Source: Oscillospiraceae bacterium (lineage in GTDB: Bacteria; Bacillota; Clostridia; Oscillospirales; Oscillospiraceae). From it: a DNA stretch of 64,000 nucleotides. The stretch is taken from NCBI GenBank assembly GCA_910575815.1, contig CAJTFN010000007.1:178574-242573 (forward strand), read 5' to 3'. The notes under the pieces were generated by a model. The model was given only the letters and a program-made list of their open reading frames with translations, was not told where the DNA came from and did no database searches. Positions within the stretch are counted from its first letter, which is position 1. Each line of letters opens with the position of its first letter. This document shows positions 42,123-51,694 of the stretch, piece by piece. The translations under genes and the position numbers were made by a program.

Positions 42123-43316
42123 ATGAATTACAACAAGAAAACGGTCAAAGACGTAGAGGTAGCCGGCAAGAAGGTCTTGCTCCGCTGCGACTTCAATGTC
42201 CCCCAGGACAAGGAGACCGGCGCGATCACCAGCGACAAGCGCATCGTCGCCGCCCTGCCCACCATCCAGTATCTGCTGGACCAAGGCGCCGCCGTCATCG
42301 CCTGCTCCCATCTGGGCAAGCCCAAGAACGGCCCGGACCCCAAGCTGAGCCTGGCCCCCGTGGCCAAGCGGCTGGGCGAGCTGCTGGGCAAGGAGGTCAT
42401 CATGGCCGCCGACGTGGTGGGCGAGGACGCCAAGGCCAAGGCCGCTGCCCTGAAGCCCGGTGAGATTCTGCTGCTGGAGAACACCCGCTTTGAAAAGGGC
42501 GAGACCAAGAACGACCCGGAATTGGCCAAGGCCATGGCCGCCATGGCGGAGGTTTACGTATCCGACGCTTTCGGCGCGGTGCACCGGGCCCACGCCTCCA
42601 CCGCCGGCGTGGCGGACTATCTGCCCGCCGTCTCCGGCTTCCTGATTCAGAAGGAGCTGGACTTCCTGGGCGGCGCCATCGCCAATCCCAAGCGGCCCCT
42701 GGTGGCCATCCTGGGCGGCGCCAAGGTGTCCTCCAAGATCGGCGTCATCAACAACCTTCTGGAAATTGCCGACACCATCATCATCGGCGGCGGCATGTCC
42801 TACACCTTCTCCGCCGCCCAGGGCGGCAAGGTGGGCGGCAGCCTGCTGGAGGCCGACTGGATGGACTATTCCAAGGAGATGATCGCCAAGGCCGCGGAAA
42901 AGGGCGTGAAGTTCCTTCTGCCCGTGGACACCGTCTGCGGCGACAGCTTCTCTCCCGACGCCAAGAGCCAGCTCGTCAAGGCCGGTCAGATTCCCGACGG
43001 CTGGGAGGGCCTGGACATCGGCCCCGAGACCGTGAAGCTGTACTGCGACGCCGTGGCCGACGCGGGCACCGTGATCTGGAATGGCCCCATGGGCGTCTTT
43101 GAGTTCCCCGCTTTCGCCAAAGGCACCGAGGCCATGGCGGAAGCGCTGAGCAAGACCTCCGCCATTACGGTCATCGGCGGCGGCGACAGCGCAGCGGCCG
43201 TGGAGCAGCTGGGTTACGCCGACAAAATGAGCCACATCTCCACCGGCGGCGGCGCCTCCCTGGAGTTCCTGGAGGGCAAGGAGCTGCCGGGCGTGGCGTG
43301 CCTGCTGGATGCCTGA
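42123..43316 (+). CDS. pgk: phosphoglycerate kinase
   Basis: The 397-residue glycolytic enzyme makes ATP and 3-phosphoglycerate. Motifs: [16 protein letters not shown] near 22, ACSHLGKP near 60, ENTRFEKGE near 120, [15 protein letters not shown] near 145, [13 protein letters not shown] near 200, [17 protein letters not shown] near 320 and [13 protein letters not shown] near 353. AGGAGGAGT precedes the ATG. Codon use is strongly biased, as for other highly expressed genes here. tpiA and gpmI follow with their own promoter and terminators; gap and eno are not in the window. Confidence 0.97.
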   Translation: MNYNKKTVKDVEVAGKKVLLRCDFNVPQDKETGAITSDKRIVAALPTIQYLLDQGAAVIACSHLGKPKNGPDPKLSLAPVAKRLGELLGKEVIMAADVVGEDAKAKAAALKPGEILLLENTRFEKGETKNDPELAKAMAAMAEVYVSDAFGAVHRAHASTAGVADYLPAVSGFLIQKELDFLGGAIANPKRPLVAILGGAKVSSKIGVINNLLEIADTIIIGGGMSYTFSAAQGGKVGGSLLEADWMDYSKEMIAKAAEKGVKFLLPVDTVCGDSFSPDAKSQLVKAGQIPDGWEGLDIGPETVKLYCDAVADAGTVIWNGPMGVFEFPAFAKGTEAMAEALSKTSAITVIGGGDSAAAVEQLGYADKMSHISTGGGASLEFLEGKELPGVACLLDA

Positions 43317-43518
43317 GGGCGGCTTCCTCAAGAAGGCGCTGTCCTCCCCTCCCGCTCCGTTCCCCTTCTCCGGTGACGCCGGTTCCCGGAGCCGCCGCTC
43401 CGGGTGGCCGGAACCGGGGCGTTGCCACAGCCCGCGCGTTGCGCGAAACCGGATTTGAATTCTTTTCCACCAGCAGCGGAAAAATCGGGAGTTTGAAGCT
43501 CCCGGCTCCTCCCCCTTC
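43317..43518. other. intergenic stretch after pgk
   Basis: GC-rich, with an imperfect hairpin around GGTTCCCGGAGCC (about 43380-43425). No gene is supported. Confidence 0.4.
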
Positions 43519-43553
43519 TGAAAAACCACGGCGTATCGCGCCGCGGTTTTTCA
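43519..43553 (+). terminator. pgk terminator
   Basis: TGAAAAACC and CGGCG pair with CGCCG and GGTTTTTCA around a five-base loop with one mismatch; the stem ends in the T run. Confidence 0.8.
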
Positions 43554-43617
43554 GAATTTGGGGGATGGATTTCGGAGTGTTTTTCTGCAAAATGTTTGGA
43601 AAAAGTCCTCTGTGCCC

Positions 43618-43648
43618 TTGACATTTCCCCTTGGTTCCGCTATATAAT
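43618..43648 (+). promoter_or_regulatory. tpiA promoter
   Basis: TTGACA (43618-43623) with TATATAAT (43641-43648); spacer 17 to TATATA or 19 to TATAAT. Confidence 0.75.
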
Positions 43649-43721
43649 AGTTGATTGCTACTTTAGCTGTCCCGCGGGCCCTTCCGCCCGCCACCCGAAA
43701 ATAGAAATTAAAGGAGTTTTG

Positions 43722-44501
<780 letters not shown>

Positions 44502-44522
44502 CGCGTCTGCGCGCGTTTCAAA

Positions 44523-44545
44523 AAGGGGGGGCTTTGTCCCCCCTT
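44523..44545 (+). terminator. stem-loop after tpiA
   Basis: AAGGGGGG pairs with CCCCCCTT around a seven-base loop; T run weak, so readthrough to gpmI is possible. Confidence 0.55.
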
Positions 44546-44780
44546 GAGAATCCCCCTCTCGTCGCCCCGGGCGGCTGGGGTAACGGTATTTGAGGCACGC
44601 GTATGTCGCGCAAAAAATGATTTCAATTTTTCTCCGCCTCCGGCGGAGAAAGCCGGGAACCCGCGGTTCCCTGGTTCCCCTCCCTACCTGTCTCTGTTTT
44701 AAGCGCCCTGCGCCGGAATGGGACGGGAGAGGAAATTCCTTGTCGGGCCGCTTTCGGCTGATGGGGGAAGGAGATTTTTT

Positions 44781-46298
44781 ATGAATAAGACACCTACCAC
44801 TTTGATCATCATGGACGGCTTTGGCACCGGCGGCGGAGAGACGGGCAACGCCGTCCAAACCGCGAAAACGCCTCGATTGGACGGGTTCTTCCGGGAATTT
44901 GCCCACACCACCCTCTCCGCCTCCGGGCTGGACGTAGGCCTGCCCGACGGGCAAATGGGCAACAGCGAAGTGGGCCACACCAACATCGGCGGCGGCCGGG
45001 TGGTCTTTCAGGACTTACCCCGGATTACCCGGTCCATTGAGGACGGGACCTTCTTCCGGAATCCCGCTTACCTCCACGCAATGAACGCATGTCTGGAAAA
45101 GGGCTCCGCGCTGCATCTCTTTGGACTCTTGTCCGACGGCGGCGTTCACTCCCACCTGACCCACCTCTTTGCCCTGCTGAAAATGGCCAAGGACAAAGGA
45201 CTCACCCGGGTCTACATTCACGCTTTCCTGGATGGACGGGACGTGTCCCCCACCTCCGGCGCGGGTTTTGTGGCCGAGACGGTTGCCAAGTGCCAGGAGA
45301 CCGGCGTAGGCAAGATCGCAACGGTGATGGGCCGTTACTACGCCATGGACCGGGACAAGCGCTGGGACCGGGTGGAGCAGGCCTATGACGCCATGGTTTA
45401 CGGCGAGAGCCCCATTCACAACCCGGACCCCGTAGACGCGGTGAAGAAGTCCTATGAGAAGGGCGTCACCGACGAGTTTGTGGAGCCTGTGGTCTGTGAC
45501 GCCGACGGATCGATTTCTGACAACGACAGCGTCATTTTCTTCAACTTCCGCCCCGACCGGGCCCGGGAGATTACCCGGACTCTGGTGGATCCTGAGTTTG
45601 ACGGGTTCACCCGCCAGTTCTTCCCTCTGACCTTTGTCTGCAACACGGAGTATGACGCCTCTATGCCCAATGTGGAAGTGGCCTTCCCCCGGGTGCTGGT
45701 GAACAACGGCTTGGGCGAGTACCTCAGCAAAATGGGTATGACCCAGCTGCGCATTGCCGAGACGGAGAAGTATGCCCATGTGACGTTCTTCTTCAACGGC
45801 GGCAGCGAGACTGTCTTTCCCGGAGAGGACCGGGTGCTGGTTCCCTCTCCCAAGGTGGCCACCTATGACCTTCAGCCGGAGATGAGCGCTTTGGAGGTCT
45901 GCGAGAAGTGCGTGGAGCGTATTGAGTCCGGAAATTACGACGTCATCATCCTGAACTTCGCCAACTGCGACATGGTGGGTCATACCGGCGTATTTGACGC
46001 CGCGGTGAAGGCCGTGGAAACCGTAGACGCCTGCGTGGGCAAGGTGGTGGACGCCACCTTGAAGATGGGCGGCATCGCCATGATTACCGCTGACCATGGC
46101 AACGCCGAACAAATGGTGGAGCCCGACGGCAGCCCCATGACCGCCCACACGACGAATCCTGTACCGTTTATCCTCTGCGGTGCGGGCTCTGAACTGCGGA
46201 GCGACGGCCGTCTGGCGGACATCGCCCCCACGATGCTGGACGTGATGGGTCTGGCCTGTCCCCCGGAGATGGATGGGAACACTTTGATTGTGCAGTAA
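44781..46298 (+). CDS. gpmI: 2,3-bisphosphoglycerate-independent phosphoglycerate mutase
   Basis: The 505-residue alkaline-phosphatase-fold enzyme uses two manganese ions. Metal and catalytic segments: LIIMDGFGTGG at the N-terminus, the phosphoserine in MGNSEVGHTNIGGGR near 63, HLFGLLSDGGVHSH near 115, FLDGRDVSP near 150, ADHGNAEQM near 440 and HTTNPVPF near 460. GGGAAGGAGA precedes ATG 44781. It completes a three-gene glycolytic stretch with pgk and tpiA. Confidence 0.97.
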   Translation: MNKTPTTLIIMDGFGTGGGETGNAVQTAKTPRLDGFFREFAHTTLSASGLDVGLPDGQMGNSEVGHTNIGGGRVVFQDLPRITRSIEDGTFFRNPAYLHAMNACLEKGSALHLFGLLSDGGVHSHLTHLFALLKMAKDKGLTRVYIHAFLDGRDVSPTSGAGFVAETVAKCQETGVGKIATVMGRYYAMDRDKRWDRVEQAYDAMVYGESPIHNPDPVDAVKKSYEKGVTDEFVEPVVCDADGSISDNDSVIFFNFRPDRAREITRTLVDPEFDGFTRQFFPLTFVCNTEYDASMPNVEVAFPRVLVNNGLGEYLSKMGMTQLRIAETEKYAHVTFFFNGGSETVFPGEDRVLVPSPKVATYDLQPEMSALEVCEKCVERIESGNYDVIILNFANCDMVGHTGVFDAAVKAVETVDACVGKVVDATLKMGGIAMITADHGNAEQMVEPDGSPMTAHTTNPVPFILCGAGSELRSDGRLADIAPTMLDVMGLACPPEMDGNTLIVQ

Positions 46299-46320
46299 GC
46301 AGCTTCCTGACCTGAGCGAA

Positions 46321-46353
46321 AACAAGCCCACCCGTTGTACGGGTGGGCTTGTT
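46321..46353. terminator. bidirectional terminator between gpmI and ysxC
   Basis: A 15-bp perfect stem (AACAAGCCCACCCGT and complement) with loop TGT. T-rich ends occur on both strands and the two genes converge here. Confidence 0.85.
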
Positions 46354-46377
46354 TAAAGTGGTGCTTTTCAACAACCT

Positions 46378-46404
46378 GAGCCGCCCTGGAAGGGCGGCTC
46401 TTTT
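46378..46404 (+). terminator. second tandem terminator
   Basis: GAGCCGCCCT pairs with AGGGCGGCTC around GGA, followed by TTTTC on the plus strand. Confidence 0.75.
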
Positions 46405-46411
46405 CATTGGC

Positions 46412-47005
46412 TTACGACGGCTCTCCGGCAGCGTTCAGCAGGCGAATCAGCTCCTCCTTCCCCGTGCCCTTCTCGGCGGAGAAGGGCAGAAGAACATCCC
46501 CCTGCCCCAATTCCAGGGTCTCCCGAATCAGGGCCAGGGCGGGGTCGATCTGACTCTTTTTCAGCTTATCCAGCTTGTTGGCCACCACAATTTCCGGGCA
46601 GCCTGTCTCCCGGAACCAGCTGTGCATCGTCAGGTCATTGGCGGTGGGCTTGTGCCGGACATCCACAATCAGCACGCCTGTGGTGATATGGGCCTCCTGA
46701 AAATAGCTCTCCATCAGGCGGCCCCAGCGCTCTTTCTCCGCCTTGGAAACCTTGGCGTAACCGTAGCCAGGCAGGTCCACCAGATAGGCTCGCTGATCCA
46801 CCAGAAAATAATTCACCTGGGTGGTCTTGCCGGGAGAGGCGCCTACGTAGGCCAGATTCTTCCGGCCCAAAAGGCGGTTGATTACCGAGGACTTCCCCAC
46901 GTTCGACCGGCCCGCGAAGGCAAACTGGGGCAGACCGTCCCAGAAGAACTGCTCCTTGGTCCCGGCAGAACGAACGAATTCCGCTTTCCCAAAATTGATG
47001 GGCAT
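46412..47005 (-). CDS. ysxC: ribosome biogenesis GTPase YsxC/EngB
   Basis: The 197-residue GTPase assists 50S assembly. G motifs: AFAGRSNVGKSSVINRLLG near 29 (G1), SPGKTTQVNYF near 57 (G2), LVDLPGYGYAKV near 74 (G3), VANKLDKLKKS near 140 (G4) and FSAEKGTGKEEL near 174 (G5). AAAGGAGG precedes the ATG, 12 bases after the lon stop. It is the last gene of tig-clpP-clpX-lon-ysxC, an order common in Firmicutes. Confidence 0.97.
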   Translation of the reverse strand: MPINFGKAEFVRSAGTKEQFFWDGLPQFAFAGRSNVGKSSVINRLLGRKNLAYVGASPGKTTQVNYFLVDQRAYLVDLPGYGYAKVSKAEKERWGRLMESYFQEAHITTGVLIVDVRHKPTANDLTMHSWFRETGCPEIVVANKLDKLKKSQIDPALALIRETLELGQGDVLLPFSAEKGTGKEELIRLLNAAGEPS

Positions 47006-47017
47006 GGAGACCCTCCT

Positions 47018-49405
47018 TTACTGCCGCAGGGCGGTCTGCTCCCGGACCACCGGGGAAAACTTAGGCACTTCCTCCCGCACCGCTTCTGTTTGGGCCGTCA
47101 GCGCCGCGGCAAGGACCTGGTCGATGGTCTCCACCGGCACGAATTTCAGCGCCGCCCGGACCGTCTGGTCGATCTCCTCCAGGTCCCGGAGATTATCCTT
47201 GGGAATCAGCACCGTGCCAATGCCACTGCGCAGGGCCGCCATGGTCTTCTCCTTCAGGCCGCCGATGGCCAGCACCCGGCCCCGGAGGGTCACCTCTCCC
47301 GTCATGGCGATGCCCGCCCGGATCTTCCGGTCCGTCAGGGCAGAGAGCATCGCCGTGGTGACGGCAATGCCCGCTGAGGGGCCGTCCTTGGGCACCGCGC
47401 CCTCGGGGAAGTGGACGTGGATATCCTTATTCTTATAGAATTCCGCCTCTACCCCCAACACTTCCGCCCGGCTGCGAATACAGCTCAACGCCGCCTGGGC
47501 GGATTCCTTCATCACGTCTCCCAAATTTCCGGTGAGCTCCAGCTTGCCGGTGCCCTCCATCACGTTAACCTCGACTTCCAAAATCTCTCCGCCGGTCTCC
47601 GTCCAGGCAAGGCCGTTGACCACGCCGACCTCCTCCCGTTCCGTGTGGAGGGCGGGGGGATAGGGCTGGCAATCCAGAAACTTGGACAGCTCCGCCTCCG
47701 TCACCTGGACCCGCTTTGTCTCTCCCGACACCAGCTTCATGGCGGTCTTGCGGCACAGGGCGGCGATCCGGCGCTCCAGCAGACGGACGCCGGACTCCCG
47801 GGTATAGTCCCGGATGACAGCCCGGAGAACCTCGTCGGAGACCTTTAGGGCACTCTTTTTCAGGCCGTGCTCCGCGAGCTGCTTGGGCAGCAGATGCCGC
47901 CGGGCGATCTGCACCTTCTCCTCGTCGGTGTAGCTGGAGAGGCGGATCACCTCCATCCGGTCCAGCAGCGGCCGGGGGATGGTCTCGGTGGTGTTGGCGG
48001 TGGTAATAAACATAACCCGGCTCAGATCCACGGGGATTTCCATATAGTGGTCCCGGAAGGCGTGGTTCTGCTCGCTGTCCAGAACCTCCAGCAGGGCCGA
48101 AGCCGGGTCTCCCCGATAGTCGTTGCCCAGCTTGTCGATCTCATCCAGCAGCAGCAGCGGATTCATGGACCCGCCCCGGATGATGGCCTCAATGACCCGG
48201 CCGGGCATGGACCCTATGTAGGTCCTGCGGTGGCCGCGAATGTCCGCCTCGTCCCGGACGCCGCCCAGGGACAGCCGGGCCAGCTTCCGATTCAGCGCTT
48301 TGGCCACGCTGATGGCAATGGAGGTCTTCCCCACTCCCGGCGGGCCCACCAGGCAAAGAATTTGCCCCTTGCCCCTAGGGTTCATCTGCCGGACAGCAAT
48401 GGTCTCCAGAATCCGCTCCTTCACCTTTTCCAAGCCGAAGTGATCCTTCTCCAGCACCTTTCGGGCAGCGTCCACGCTGACCCGCTCCCGGGTCTCCGTG
48501 TTCCAGGGCATCTCCAGACACACGTCCAGATAGTTCCGGATCACCGAGGCCTCGGCGCTGCCATAGGGCTGGCGGGAGAGCTTTCCCGCCTCCTTCAGAA
48601 GATGGCGCTCCGCCTCCTCCTCCAGCTTGAGCTCCAGAATACGCCGGCCATACTCCTCCTCTTCGCCGTCGTCCTCCTCGCCCAGCTCGCTTTGCAGCAC
48701 GCGGATCTGGGTCCGCAGAATCTGGTCCCGCTGGGTCCGGATCAGCTGGTCACGGATTTTCCCCTCCATCTCATGCTCGAAGCCCAGGATGTTGCACTCC
48801 CGGGCCAGCAGGCCGTTCAGCTTCCGCAGACGGACGAAGGGGGACAGCTCCTCCAGAATCTCCTGCTTGTCGCTGTGGCGAAGGGGAATGTTCTGGGCGA
48901 TGAAGTCCGCCAGATATCCCACTTCCCGGTTGTCCAGCACCGCCGTGACGATCTCCTCCGGAAGGCTTCCGGAGAGCTGGGCGTACTCGCTGAACAGATT
49001 CCAGGTCTGGCGGAGAAGGGCCTCCACCCGGGGGCCCCGGCTGTCGGGTGAGGGGGTCTCCGGCAGCTCCTCCAGGTGCACTTGCAAATAGGGTGTGGTC
49101 TGCCACAGCCGCCGCAGACGGGCCCGGCAGCGGCCCTCCACCATGACTCTGGCGGAGCCGGAGGACAGGCGGAGAATCTGCCGGATATGGGACACCGTGC
49201 CAATTTGGTACAGGTCCTTTTCCTCCGGCTGCTCAACGCCGATTTCCCGCTGGGTAATCAGGAAAATGTCCTGATCCGCCTCCATGGCCCGTTCCAGTGC
49301 GGCGATGGAGCTGGGACGCTCCACGTCGAAGGTCAGGTGCATGTGGGGAAAAACCGTCAGACCCCGAAGGGCCAGGGCGGGCAGGTTCATTGTTGTCGGT
49401 TCCAT
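47018..49405 (-). CDS. lon: ATP-dependent protease Lon
   Basis: The 795-residue protease has the LON N-terminal domain (LPALALRGLTVFPHMHLTFDV), an AAA+ module with Walker A GPPGVGKTS near 357 and Walker B LLLLDEIDKLG near 420, and a C-terminal Ser-Lys protease with PKDGPSAGIAV near 680 (Ser) and GLKEKTMAALRSG near 722 (Lys). It degrades misfolded and regulatory proteins. AAAGGAGCG precedes the ATG. No HrcA (CIRCE) or CtsR-type site was noticed upstream. Confidence 0.97.
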   Translation of the reverse strand: MEPTTMNLPALALRGLTVFPHMHLTFDVERPSSIAALERAMEADQDIFLITQREIGVEQPEEKDLYQIGTVSHIRQILRLSSGSARVMVEGRCRARLRRLWQTTPYLQVHLEELPETPSPDSRGPRVEALLRQTWNLFSEYAQLSGSLPEEIVTAVLDNREVGYLADFIAQNIPLRHSDKQEILEELSPFVRLRKLNGLLARECNILGFEHEMEGKIRDQLIRTQRDQILRTQIRVLQSELGEEDDGEEEEYGRRILELKLEEEAERHLLKEAGKLSRQPYGSAEASVIRNYLDVCLEMPWNTETRERVSVDAARKVLEKDHFGLEKVKERILETIAVRQMNPRGKGQILCLVGPPGVGKTSIAISVAKALNRKLARLSLGGVRDEADIRGHRRTYIGSMPGRVIEAIIRGGSMNPLLLLDEIDKLGNDYRGDPASALLEVLDSEQNHAFRDHYMEIPVDLSRVMFITTANTTETIPRPLLDRMEVIRLSSYTDEEKVQIARRHLLPKQLAEHGLKKSALKVSDEVLRAVIRDYTRESGVRLLERRIAALCRKTAMKLVSGETKRVQVTEAELSKFLDCQPYPPALHTEREEVGVVNGLAWTETGGEILEVEVNVMEGTGKLELTGNLGDVMKESAQAALSCIRSRAEVLGVEAEFYKNKDIHVHFPEGAVPKDGPSAGIAVTTAMLSALTDRKIRAGIAMTGEVTLRGRVLAIGGLKEKTMAALRSGIGTVLIPKDNLRDLEEIDQTVRAALKFVPVETIDQVLAAALTAQTEAVREEVPKFSPVVREQTALRQ

Positions 49406-49463
49406 GGGATCACGCTCCTTTCCAGGGACTGGAAGAGAATGGAATGGGTCGGAACAGCCCGAG

Positions 49464-49510
49464 AGGAAGGGACATCGTCCCTTCCTCCCTTGAGGCGGCC
49501 GTCCGCCTCA
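49464..49510 (-). other. two adjacent hairpins between clpX and lon
   Basis: AGGAAGGGAC/GTCCCTTCCT (49464-49486) and TGAGGCGG/CCGCCTCA (49491-49510). Neither is followed by a T run, so they may be weak terminators or processing sites between clpX and lon. Confidence 0.4.
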
Positions 49511-49530
49511 TTCGTGCGAAACTATCGGCT

Positions 49531-50841
49531 TTAAGAGGCGGGCCGGGGCGGGTTGTTCTTGGATTTCCCCGGGCTGCCGGTGTTCAACTTCACGGAATAG
49601 CCCACCTTTTCCGGGTCCTTGGTCAAAATGGGCTTCCCCTTCCCCTCCACGCAGTCCTCCGTAATCACGGCCTTGACGATCGTGGGGTCCGAGGGAATGT
49701 CATACATGATCTGGGTCAGCATGCTCTCCATGACCGCCCGGAGTCCCCGGGCGCCAATGCTGCGCTCGATGGCCTTGTCGGCCACGGCATCCAGGGCCTC
49801 GGGCTCGAACTCCAGCTCCACGCCGTCGTACTCCAGCAGCTTTTTGTACTGCTTCACCAGGGCGTTCTTGGGCTCCTGGAGGATGCGAACCAAGTCCTCC
49901 CGCCGGAGGCCGTTCAGCGGCGCAATCACCGGCAGACGGCCCACCAGCTCCGGAATGATGCCAAATTTCAAAATGTCGTGAGGCTGCACCTCGTGGAGAA
50001 TCTTATTCAGGTCCTTGTCCTTTTTCCCTTGGACATTGGCCCCGAAGCCGATGCTCTTTTGGTCCAGACGCTTCTCCACGATTTTCTCCAACCCGTCAAA
50101 GGCGCCGCCGCAGATGAAGAGGATGTTCTTCGTATTCATCTGGATGAACTCCTGATGGGGATGCTTCCGCCCGCCCTGGGGCGGCACATTGGCCACGGTG
50201 CCCTCCACAATTTTCAGCAGCGCCTGCTGCACGCCCTCGCCGGAGACGTCCCGGGTAATGGAGGTGTTCTCGCTCTTCCGGGCGATCTTGTCAATCTCGT
50301 CCACGTAGATAATGCCGTGCTCGGCCCGCTCCACGTCAAAGTCGGCGGCCTGGAGGAGGCGGAGGAGAATGTTCTCCACATCATCGCCCACATAGCCCGC
50401 CTCGGTAAGGGTCGTGGCGTCGGCAATGGCGAAGGGAACCTTCAAAATCCGGGCCAGGGTCTGGGCGAAGAGCGTCTTTCCGGACCCTGTGGGCCCCAGC
50501 ATCAGAATGTTGCTCTTTTGCAGCTCCACGTCCTCGTCGCCCCCGAAAAAGATGCGCTTATAATGGTTGTACACCGCCACGGACAGGGCGATCTTCGCCT
50601 CCTCCTGGCCAATCACGTACTGATCCAAAATATCGCGGATCTCCCGGGGCGTGGGCAACTGGTCGGGGATGTCCTCCAGCATGGGGGAATCCGGCTCGAA
50701 GCCGTCGTTCAGGATGCTCATGCACAGGTGGACGCACTCGTCGCAAATGCGCACGCCGGGACCCTGGATCATGCGGTGAATCTGCTGCTCATGCTTGCCG
50801 CAAAAGGAACACCGCAGGGTCTTCTTGCCTTCATCGTTCAT
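49531..50841 (-). CDS. clpX: ClpX, ATPase subunit of ClpXP
   Basis: The 436-residue AAA+ unfoldase has the zinc-binding domain ([10 protein letters not shown] and CDECVHLC, residues 10-40), Walker A GPTGSGKT near 124, Walker [15 protein letters not shown] near 187 and the pore/adaptor region [17 protein letters not shown] near 280 is the start of the IGF-type loop that docks ClpP. It recognises and unfolds substrates for ClpP, whose gene is immediately upstream. The ribosome site is a weak GAGG. Confidence 0.97.
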   Translation of the reverse strand: MNDEGKKTLRCSFCGKHEQQIHRMIQGPGVRICDECVHLCMSILNDGFEPDSPMLEDIPDQLPTPREIRDILDQYVIGQEEAKIALSVAVYNHYKRIFFGGDEDVELQKSNILMLGPTGSGKTLFAQTLARILKVPFAIADATTLTEAGYVGDDVENILLRLLQAADFDVERAEHGIIYVDEIDKIARKSENTSITRDVSGEGVQQALLKIVEGTVANVPPQGGRKHPHQEFIQMNTKNILFICGGAFDGLEKIVEKRLDQKSIGFGANVQGKKDKDLNKILHEVQPHDILKFGIIPELVGRLPVIAPLNGLRREDLVRILQEPKNALVKQYKKLLEYDGVELEFEPEALDAVADKAIERSIGARGLRAVMESMLTQIMYDIPSDPTIVKAVITEDCVEGKGKPILTKDPEKVGYSVKLNTGSPGKSKNNPPRPAS

Positions 50842-50899
50842 AGTTTTTACCTCAGTTCTCTATAGGGGATGGGTCCCTCCGTCTTTGGGAGGGAGGGGC

Positions 50900-51502
50900 T
50901 TACGCCTCGTCCTTTTTCTCTTCCTTATTGGTCAGGATCTTGTCGATCAAGCCGAACTCCAGAGCCTCTTCCGCGCTCATAAAGTTATCCCGCTCACAGG
51001 CGTCGGTGACCTCCTCAATGGACCGGCCGGTGTTCTCCGAGAGAATACGGTTCATCCGCTTCTTGATGGTCTCCAGGCGCTTGAGGTGAATGGCCATGTC
51101 GGTAATCTGACCCTGGGTGCCGGCGGAGGGCTGGTGGATCATGATCTCCGCGTTGGGCAGGGCGATGCGCTTGCCCTTGGTCCCGGCGGAGAGGAGAAAC
51201 GCGCCCATGCTGGCCGCCATGCCCACACAGATGGTAGACACGTCGCACTTGACGTACTGCATGGTGTCATAGATGGCCATGCCGTCGGTGACGGAACCGC
51301 CGGGGCTATTGATATACAGCTGGATGTCCTTATCGGGGTCCTGGGCCTCCAGGTACAGCAGCTGCGCCACAATCAGGCTGGCCGTGGTGGCGTTGACCTC
51401 CTCGCCCAAAAAGACGATCCGGTCGTTCAGCAGCCGGGAGAAAATGTCATAAGACCGTTCGCCCCGGTTGGTCTGCTCCACTACATAAGGGACTAAACTC
51501 AA
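50900..51502 (-). CDS. clpP: ClpP protease subunit (TTG start)
   Basis: The 200-residue serine protease has Ser in [16 protein letters not shown] near 100, His in [15 protein letters not shown] near 125 and Asp in [17 protein letters not shown] near 174. It forms the 14-mer chamber of ClpXP. The first codon is TTG at 51502, eight bases after GGAGG; the N-terminal [19 protein letters not shown] matches the family, and the next ATG is far inside. The long inverted repeat at 51573-51609 lies in front of it. Confidence 0.95.
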   Translation of the reverse strand: MSLVPYVVEQTNRGERSYDIFSRLLNDRIVFLGEEVNATTASLIVAQLLYLEAQDPDKDIQLYINSPGGSVTDGMAIYDTMQYVKCDVSTICVGMAASMGAFLLSAGTKGKRIALPNAEIMIHQPSAGTQGQITDMAIHLKRLETIKKRMNRILSENTGRSIEEVTDACERDNFMSAEEALEFGLIDKILTNKEEKKDEA

Positions 51503-51572
51503 TTTGAAAACCTCCAGTCTTTTGCGCCCCCGCCGGAGGCTGAAGTACGCTCCGGCGGAATGTCCATATAAC

Positions 51573-51609
51573 CATTTTCACATGATACCATAGGCATCAT
51601 GTGAAAATG
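51573..51609 (-). promoter_or_regulatory. 14-bp perfect inverted repeat with 9-base spacer upstream of clpP
   Basis: CATTTTCACATGAT (51573-51586) and ATCATGTGAAAATG (51596-51609). The form, long arms with a 9-base gap, recalls the heat-shock CIRCE element, but the sequence is different. There is no T run, so an operator for clpP (and perhaps clpX) is more likely than a tig terminator. Confidence 0.6.
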
Positions 51610-51694
51610 TGTCGAATCTGTGAACTTACAAGTAAAGATTCGTCTTATTCTCCTATTGGCGTCCGAAAAACGGCGGAACACAGGGGCTCCGGGA

